A stretch of DNA of 64,000 bases from Leclercia adecarboxylata (GTDB taxonomy: Bacteria; Pseudomonadota; Gammaproteobacteria; Enterobacterales; Enterobacteriaceae): the NCBI GenBank assembly GCA_002360945.1, contig DERO01000012.1, positions 46,311 to 110,310 of the forward strand. The letters are read 5' to 3'. Position 1 is the first letter of the stretch; each line of letters starts with the position of its first letter. The notes under the pieces were generated by a model. That model searched no databases and was not told the DNA's origin. It was given only the letters and a program-made list of their open reading frames with translations. The translations under genes and the position numbers were made by a program. Below, one piece after another: positions 58,145 through 64,000 of this stretch.

Positions 58145-59266
58145 ATGGTTGCTGAATTGACCGCCTTGCGCGATCAAATTGACGAGGTGGATAAGGCGCT
58201 GCTGGATCTGCTGGCGCGCCGGATGGCGCTGGTCGCTGAAGTTGGCGAAGTGAAAAGCAAATATGGTTTGCCAATCTACGTGCCGGAGCGCGAAGCCTCC
58301 ATGCTGGCGTCCCGGCGTAAAGAGGCCGAGGCGCTGGGCGTCTCGCCGGATCTGATTGAAGATGTACTGCGCCGGGTGATGCGTGAGTCTTACTCCAGCG
58401 AAAACGACAAAGGCTTCAAAACCCTCTGTCCGACGCTGCGCCCGGTGGTGATTGTCGGCGGCGGCGGGCAGATGGGGCGTCTGTTTGAGAAGATGCTGAC
58501 GCTCTCTGGTTACCAGGTGCGCATCCTTGAAAAAGAGGACTGGACGAAGGCGCAGACGATGGTTGCCGATGCGGGCATGGTCATCGTCAGCGTGCCGATC
58601 CATGTCACCGAAGAGATTATTGCCAAACTGCCACCGCTGCCGGAAGACTGCATTCTGGTCGATCTGGCCTCGGTAAAAAATGGTCCGCTGCAGGCGATGC
58701 TGGCGGCGCATAACGGCCCGGTGCTGGGGCTGCACCCGATGTTCGGTCCGGATAGCGGCAGCCTGGCGAAGCAGGTGGTCGTCTACTGCGATGGCCGTCA
58801 GCCTGAAGCCTATCAGTGGTTCCTGGAGCAGATTCAGGTGTGGGGCGCTCGACTGCACCGAATTAGCGCCGTCGAGCATGACCAGAACATGGCCTTTATC
58901 CAGGCGCTGCGCCACTTCGCGACCTTCGCCTATGGCCTGCACCTGGCGGAAGAGAATGTTCAGCTTGAGCAGTTGCTGTCGCTATCGTCACCTATCTATC
59001 GCCTCGAACTGGCGATGGTCGGTCGACTGTTTGCCCAGGATCCGCAGCTGTATGCCGATATCATTATGTCTTCGGGCAATAACCTGGCGCTGATTAAGCG
59101 TTACTACCAGCGTTTTGGTGAGGCGATCACCCTGCTGGAGCACGGCGATAAACAGGCGTTTATCGACAGCTTCCGTAAGGTTGAACACTGGTTTGGCGAT
59201 TATGCTCAGCGCTTCCAGAGCGAGAGTCGCATTCTGCTGCGACAGGCAAATGACAGTCGCCAGTAA
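58145..59266 (+). CDS. tyrA: Chorismate mutase / prephenate dehydrogenase
   Basis: 373 residues, bifunctional. N-terminal mutase 1-90 ([22 protein letters not shown]), NAD-binding [18 protein letters not shown] at about 100-117, [19 protein letters not shown] with catalytic His, and a dehydrogenase C-terminal dimer domain ([19 protein letters not shown] block). Makes 4-hydroxyphenylpyruvate for tyrosine. Confidence 0.98.
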   Translation: MVAELTALRDQIDEVDKALLDLLARRMALVAEVGEVKSKYGLPIYVPEREASMLASRRKEAEALGVSPDLIEDVLRRVMRESYSSENDKGFKTLCPTLRPVVIVGGGGQMGRLFEKMLTLSGYQVRILEKEDWTKAQTMVADAGMVIVSVPIHVTEEIIAKLPPLPEDCILVDLASVKNGPLQAMLAAHNGPVLGLHPMFGPDSGSLAKQVVVYCDGRQPEAYQWFLEQIQVWGARLHRISAVEHDQNMAFIQALRHFATFAYGLHLAEENVQLEQLLSLSSPIYRLELAMVGRLFAQDPQLYADIIMSSGNNLALIKRYYQRFGEAITLLEHGDKQAFIDSFRKVEHWFGDYAQRFQSESRILLRQANDSRQ

Positions 59267-59284
59267 TCTGATGATGTATATACT

Positions 59285-59309
59285 GAAAGCCAGCACTGCT
59301 GGCTTTTTT
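59285..59309 (+). terminator. Rho-independent terminator of aroF-tyrA
   Basis: Stem AAAGCCAGC - ACT - GCTGGCTTT plus T-run, 18 bp after the tyrA stop. Confidence 0.9.
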
Positions 59310-59326
59310 TATTTTGGGGATCTGTC

Positions 59327-60199
59327 ATGGCTGAACCACGCGTCTTATTTGACTATACGGGGCACTTACCTGAGTGCCCGACCTGGAGCGAAGCGGAAAG
59401 CGCCCTCTACTGGGCAGATATTCTGGAGGGTGAGATCCACCGCTACCATCTGCCCACAGGTGAACATACGGTTTTATCCTTCCATGAAGAGGTAGGTTGT
59501 TTCGCGCTGCGCGAGGGTGGGGGATTTATTGTTGCCATGCGCACGGGCATCTGGCTGGCGGATAAGCACGGCCTGCTGCAACGTAAGGTCTGTGATAACC
59601 CGTCGAACCCGCAGCTGGCGCGTTTTAATGACGGGGGAACCGATCATTTTGGCCGCTTCTATGCGGGCACCTTCTGGGCGCCGGGCGACTACAATGGCGC
59701 GCTGCTGATGCGGATCGATAACGACCTGACGCCGGAGGTGATCCAGTGTGATATCCACGGGCATAACGGTCTTGCTTTCAGCGACGACAGGCGCTGGATG
59801 TACACCTCCGACACCCCCAACGCGGTGATCTATCGCACGCCGCTGGATGAGCAGGGAGAACCGGGTAAACGAGAGGTCTTTCGCCGGTTCCAGCCGGGAG
59901 AGGGTATTCCGGATGGTGCGGCAGTGGATATGGAAGGTTGTTACTGGAGCGCGCTGTTTGACGGCTGGCGTATCGCCCGTTTTTCACCGCAGGGCGAACA
60001 GCTGGAAGAGTACCGGCTGCCGGTGCGCTACCCGACGATGGTCTGTTTCGGTGGGGATGATATGCAGACGCTGTTTATCACCACCACCCGCGAGAACATG
60101 GAGCCGGAGGAAGTGGCGGCATATCCTCTTTCCGGCGCCATTTTCACCCTGCCCGTCAGCGTAGCAGGGGTAAAAAAAGGCCCGTTTATTGCGCGTTAA
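59327..60199 (+). CDS. SMP-30/gluconolactonase-family protein
   Basis: 290 residues with the six-bladed propeller pattern: [20 protein letters not shown] with metal ligand Glu16, [56 protein letters not shown] and Asp of the active site, [20 protein letters not shown]. Probably a sugar lactonase in the cytoplasm or periplasm; substrate unknown. GGGG 7 nt before ATG. Convergent with pheA, 4-bp overlap. Confidence 0.88.
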   Translation: MAEPRVLFDYTGHLPECPTWSEAESALYWADILEGEIHRYHLPTGEHTVLSFHEEVGCFALREGGGFIVAMRTGIWLADKHGLLQRKVCDNPSNPQLARFNDGGTDHFGRFYAGTFWAPGDYNGALLMRIDNDLTPEVIQCDIHGHNGLAFSDDRRWMYTSDTPNAVIYRTPLDEQGEPGKREVFRRFQPGEGIPDGAAVDMEGCYWSALFDGWRIARFSPQGEQLEEYRLPVRYPTMVCFGGDDMQTLFITTTRENMEPEEVAAYPLSGAIFTLPVSVAGVKKGPFIAR

Positions 60200-61356
60200 A
60201 CCGGATCAACCGGGACGACGTTTTCGCTCGGATAGCAGCCCAGCACCTTCATCGAACGGGTGATCTCACCCAGTTCACGCAGGGCTTTCTGCAGGGAAGC
60301 AGACTCGAGGTTAGCCTGGATATCGAGATAGAACATTTCTTCCCACGGGTTGCCATGGATCGGGCGCGATTCCAGCTTGGTCATGATCAGATTGTGATTG
60401 CGCAGCACCAGCAGAGCTTCTACCAGCGCACCCGCCTGCTGACCGGTTGCCATCAGCAGCGTGGTTTTGGCCGGAACCTGATCGGAGACGTTGATCGCCT
60501 TACGTGCCAGCACGATGAAACGGGTGATATTTTGCGTCTGGTTCGCCAGGTTACGTTCCAGCACCTGTAAGCCATACAGCGCGCCACCGGCTTCACTGCC
60601 CAGCGCGGCCACGGTTGGGGAGTTGGCCTGAGCGACCTTTTCCATGGCTGCCGAGGTGCTCTCGGTATACTCAATTTTCCAGCCCGGATAGCGGTTCAGG
60701 AACTGGCTGCACTGCTGGAAGGGTTGCGGGTGGCTGTAGACCGTCTCGATTTTGTCGAGGTCGGTGGTGCCGGAGACCAGCACGCAGTGGTCTATAGGGA
60801 TCGTCATCTCGCCCACCAGTGACAGGGTGGTGTGCTGGAGCAAATCGTACACGTCGTTGATCGCGCCGGAACTGGTATTTTCAATCGGCACAACGGCATA
60901 ATCCGCTTGTCCGGTCTCCACCTGATTAAAGATATCCGCAAACTTCGCGCAGCCGCTCTCAATAAACTCTTCGAAGTGACGGGCTGCGTACTGACGCGCG
61001 GCGAGGTGAGAATAGGAACCTTTCGGCCCAAGGAAGGCAATACGCGCCGAGTGCGGGTTGGTCTTGTTCAGATGCTGTTGCAGCAATGCCTGCTGCGTCA
61101 GGACGGAATCTTCAATGATCAGCTGGAACAGGCGGGTGATGTAGTGCGCGTCCAGATGATGCGTTTTGCCGAGGTTAATCAGACGTTCCAGCAGGTCGCG
61201 CTCGCGATCGATATCGCGTACCGGACGGTGTGACGCCAGCTTTGCCTTTCCTACCTCGACGGCCAGCGCACGGCGTTCAGCCAGCAGCGAAAGCAGTTTT
61301 TCATCCAGAGCGCTGATCTTGTCGCGCAGATCCAGTAACGGGTTTTCCGGTGTCAT
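60196..61356 (-). CDS. pheA: Chorismate mutase / prephenate dehydratase
   Basis: 386 residues, bifunctional. Mutase 1-100 ([22 protein letters not shown]), dehydratase about 105-285 ([41 protein letters not shown]-like [10 protein letters not shown]), ACT domain from about 299 with [10 protein letters not shown] and LESRP motifs for phenylalanine inhibition. Makes phenylpyruvate. Preceded by the pheL attenuator. Confidence 0.98.
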   Translation of the reverse strand: MTPENPLLDLRDKISALDEKLLSLLAERRALAVEVGKAKLASHRPVRDIDRERDLLERLINLGKTHHLDAHYITRLFQLIIEDSVLTQQALLQQHLNKTNPHSARIAFLGPKGSYSHLAARQYAARHFEEFIESGCAKFADIFNQVETGQADYAVVPIENTSSGAINDVYDLLQHTTLSLVGEMTIPIDHCVLVSGTTDLDKIETVYSHPQPFQQCSQFLNRYPGWKIEYTESTSAAMEKVAQANSPTVAALGSEAGGALYGLQVLERNLANQTQNITRFIVLARKAINVSDQVPAKTTLLMATGQQAGALVEALLVLRNHNLIMTKLESRPIHGNPWEEMFYLDIQANLESASLQKALRELGEITRSMKVLGCYPSENVVPVDPV

Positions 61357-61388
61357 AGCGTTGCCTTAATCATATTATCGTTATCAAT

Positions 61389-61417
61389 AAAAAAGGCCCC
61401 CCGGTGTGGGAGGCCTT
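61389..61417 (-). terminator. pheA attenuator terminator
   Basis: Minus-strand stem AAGGCCTCCC / GGGGGGCCTT followed by T-run, between pheL and pheA. Forms when the ribosome passes the Phe codons quickly. Confidence 0.9.
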
Positions 61418-61463
61418 GTTGTTCGTCTTCGCATTCTTTATCACACGACGAAACGCCTCCCAA

Positions 61464-61511
61464 TCAGGGGAAGGTAAAAAAGAATGCGAAGAAAAACGGT
61501 TTAACGGTCAT
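61464..61511 (-). CDS. pheL: pheA leader peptide PheL
   Basis: 15 residues, [15 protein letters not shown], seven of them Phe. E. coli PheL is [15 protein letters not shown], so only the first four residues differ. Translation of the Phe run controls folding of the downstream attenuator and hence pheA transcription. Confidence 0.95.
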   Translation of the reverse strand: [15 protein letters not shown]

Positions 61512-61568
61512 GGATGATTCCTTCAGAAGACAGACTTAAAGTACCTGTACTGTTTTAACCCTGTCAAT

Positions 61569-61599
61569 AAAAAACAAAAAACGCGCCCGAAGGCGCGTT
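61569..61599 (-). terminator. Rho-independent terminator of raiA
   Basis: Stem ACGCGCC - CGAA - GGCGCGT with T-rich tail on the minus strand, 25 bp after the raiA stop. Confidence 0.88.
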
Positions 61600-61622
61600 G
61601 GCGATAGACTCAATGTAAAGGA

Positions 61623-62039
<417 letters not shown>

Positions 62040-62203
62040 CTAAATCACATTTTAATGTCCATTTTTGTCAACGGATTCTTTTTGTGAGGCAGGACAGGAA
62101 GAAGTAACTTTTACCTTGTCGCCGCAAGAAATTGCGGCCATAGTTGATAGGATTGGTGCGGGCTAAACCGCTTCAGCTTAATCCGAAAACGGATAAAACG
62201 GAT

Positions 62204-62234
62204 AAAAAAACGGCAGCCCTGGGGCTGCCGTTTT
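62204..62234 (-). terminator. Rho-independent terminator of bamD
   Basis: Stem AAACGGCAGCCC / GGGCTGCCGTTT with T7 on the minus strand, 16 bp after the bamD stop. Confidence 0.9.
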
Positions 62235-62250
62235 GCATCTTACTGACGGA

Positions 62251-62988
62251 TCAGGAGCTGCTGCTGTTAGCGGCAATAATCTTCGCGACTTTGTCAGCCT
62301 GAGATGTCATCTGCAGCTCGCGATAGGCATTTTCCATCAGTTTCAGGCCATCGCGTGTTGCCTGGGTATCAGGATAATCACGCAGCATGCCTTCAACACG
62401 GTTCACAACGGCAACGTATGCACCGCGGCGGGTATAATATTCCGCAACAGCGTATTCGTATTTCGCCAGACGGTCTTTCAGGAACACCAGACGTTTGCTG
62501 GCGTCCGTCACGTACTGGCTGTTCGGATAGCCGCGTACCAGTTTGGAGAAGTCATTGAACGCATCGCGGGCGTGCTGAGGGTCACGGTCTGAACGGTCAA
62601 CACCAAAGAAACCCTGCAGCGCACTGTCATCCAGCGCCATGTTGGTCAGGCCGCGCATATACATGACGTAATCAATATTAGGGTGAGTTGGATTCAGACG
62701 CATGAAGCGATCGATAGTCGCCTGGGCCAGTGGCAGATCGGCATTTTTATAGTAGGCGTAGATCAGATCCAACTGTACCTGCTGGGAATACGGGCCAAAT
62801 GGATAACGATTATCCAGCGCTTCCAGTTGCGTTATCGCCTGTTTCCAGTTACCGTCCTGGAGCTTTTGCTGAGCAGTCGCATAGATTTCATTCGGCGGAT
62901 TGTCAGGGACCTGTTCATTCGAACCGGAGCAGCCCACCAAAGCCAGGCTCAACGTGGCCGCTGCCACCAGATATTTCATGCGCGTCAT
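62251..62988 (-). CDS. bamD: Outer-membrane assembly lipoprotein BamD
   Basis: 245 residues. Lipobox LALVGC (Cys19), then five TPR-like helix pairs ([66 protein letters not shown]-type end). Essential BAM subunit, partner of BamA and BamE. Divergent from rluD. Confidence 0.97.
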   Translation of the reverse strand: MTRMKYLVAAATLSLALVGCSGSNEQVPDNPPNEIYATAQQKLQDGNWKQAITQLEALDNRYPFGPYSQQVQLDLIYAYYKNADLPLAQATIDRFMRLNPTHPNIDYVMYMRGLTNMALDDSALQGFFGVDRSDRDPQHARDAFNDFSKLVRGYPNSQYVTDASKRLVFLKDRLAKYEYAVAEYYTRRGAYVAVVNRVEGMLRDYPDTQATRDGLKLMENAYRELQMTSQADKVAKIIAANSSSS

Positions 62989-63118
62989 GACGTTTTGACT
63001 TTCCTCAAATGTTTGTCCGGGAGAATCTCTTTCCTGCTCCCGATTAAGACCAGCTACAATAGCACACTATATTAAACGGCAAAGCCGTAAAACCCAACGT
63101 TAAACGAAGAAGCAGTCT

Positions 63119-64000
63119 ATGGCACAACGAGTAGAACTCACCGCAACAGTCTCCGAAAAACAGCTCGGACAACGCTTAGATCAGGCTTTGGCCGAAATGT
63201 TCCCTGATTATTCGCGTTCACGCATAAAAGAATGGATTCTTGACCAGCGCGTGCTGGTAAATGGCAAGATCTGGGACAAGCCAAAAGAGAAAGTGTTGGG
63301 TGGGGAAGTGGTCGCCATCAATGCTGACATCGAAGAAGAAGTCCGTTTTGAACCTCAGGATATCCCGCTGAATATCGTCTACGAAGATGACGACATTCTG
63401 GTGATCAACAAGCCACGTGACTTTGTTGTCCACCCTGGCGCAGGCAATCCTGACGGCACAGTGCTCAATGCGCTGCTGCACTACTATCCGCCGATCGCTG
63501 ACGTACCGCGTGCAGGGATCGTTCACCGTCTGGATAAAGACACTACCGGCCTGATGGTCGTCGCGAAGACCATTCCGGCGCAAACGCGTCTGGTTGAGTC
63601 GCTGCAGCTGCGTGAAATCACCCGTGAGTACGAAGCGGTAGCGATTGGCCACATGACTTCCGGTGGTACGGTAGAACAGCCTATCAGCCGCCACCCGACC
63701 AAGCGTACCCATATGTCCGTTCATCCGATGGGCAAACCGGCGGTCACGCACTATCGCATCATGGAACATTTCCGCATCCATACGCGTCTGCGTTTGCGTC
63801 TGGAAACCGGCCGTACTCACCAGATCCGTGTGCATATGTCGCATATCACCCATCCGCTGGTGGGCGATCAGCTTTATGGTGGCCGTCCGCGTCCGCCGAA
63901 AGGGGCCTCCGAGGAATTTATCGCCATGCTGCGTAAATTCGACCGTCAGGCCCTGCATGCGACCATGCTGCGTCTCTATCATCCGATCACCGGCATCGAG
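63119..64000 (+). CDS. rluD: 23S rRNA pseudouridine synthase RluD (partial, cut by right edge)
   Basis: 294 of about 326 residues visible. S4 domain at about 18-75 (RLDQALAEMFPDYSRSRIKEWI), catalytic HRLDKDTTGLMVVAK near 135-149 with Asp139-type nucleophile, RTHQIRVHMSHITHPLVGDQ. Modifies U1911, U1915 and U1917 in helix 69. ATG 63119 follows GAAGAAG. Confidence 0.97.
   Translation, partial: MAQRVELTATVSEKQLGQRLDQALAEMFPDYSRSRIKEWILDQRVLVNGKIWDKPKEKVLGGEVVAINADIEEEVRFEPQDIPLNIVYEDDDILVINKPRDFVVHPGAGNPDGTVLNALLHYYPPIADVPRAGIVHRLDKDTTGLMVVAKTIPAQTRLVESLQLREITREYEAVAIGHMTSGGTVEQPISRHPTKRTHMSVHPMGKPAVTHYRIMEHFRIHTRLRLRLETGRTHQIRVHMSHITHPLVGDQLYGGRPRPPKGASEEFIAMLRKFDRQALHATMLRLYHPITGIE

Overview
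The window is a chromosomal segment of a gram-negative gammaproteobacterium of the family Enterobacteriaceae. It is GC-rich and closest in gene content to the Enterobacter, Lelliottia, Leclercia or Salmonella neighbourhood. The evidence is the tmRNA with the tag ANDENYALAA, the near-identity of RaiA, GrpE, NadK, AroF and PheA to remembered E. coli sequences, and the E. coli-like order from smpB to rluD. Genus-level placement is inference.

Layout. Positions 1-18,738 hold two BapA-like type I-secreted adhesins on the minus strand. One is giant (at least 5,039 residues, running off the left edge) and one is complete and short (933 residues). Both start with the same BapA-type prefix domain and carry the same 31-bp element 200-300 bp upstream. 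Positions 19.5-23.3 kb hold an operon for a TPR lipoprotein-like or secreted protein, an ECF sigma factor and a membrane anti-sigma factor, followed by YceI-family, ASCH-domain and LysE-family genes. Positions 23.4-32.0 kb hold a minus-strand operon for an 1,806-residue RTX protein with an animal-type haem peroxidase domain, a type I secretion ABC transporter and its HlyD-type adaptor. No outer-membrane TolC-type component is visible. Positions 32.7-37.5 kb hold a sialic acid operon (nanR, nanA, nanT, nanK, nanQ) that lacks nanE. A RIO-type kinase, a LysR regulator and an alcohol dehydrogenase-like gene follow.

From ssrA (40.5-40.9 kb) to the right end the order is the conserved enterobacterial backbone: ssrA-smpB / ratA-rnfH / bamE / recN (LexA boxes) / nadK / grpE (sigma-32 promoter) / ypjD-yfjD / ffh / rpsP-rimM-trmD-rplS. 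A two-gene insertion (DUF2946 plus PepSY membrane protein) comes next, then yfiL-yfiR-dgcN-yfiB, aroF-tyrA (TyrR boxes), an inserted SMP-30/gluconolactonase gene, pheL-pheA (attenuation), raiA, bamD and rluD (cut by the right edge).

How it fits together. The left 40 kb is an accessory region abutting ssrA. This is the neighbourhood where Salmonella keeps its bapA/type I secretion island (SPI-9). The adhesins, RTX peroxidase and secretion genes probably form a surface or biofilm secretion locus, possibly under the embedded ECF sigma/anti-sigma pair (inference). The right 23 kb serves translation quality control, ribosome biogenesis, outer-membrane assembly, c-di-GMP signalling and aromatic amino acid synthesis.
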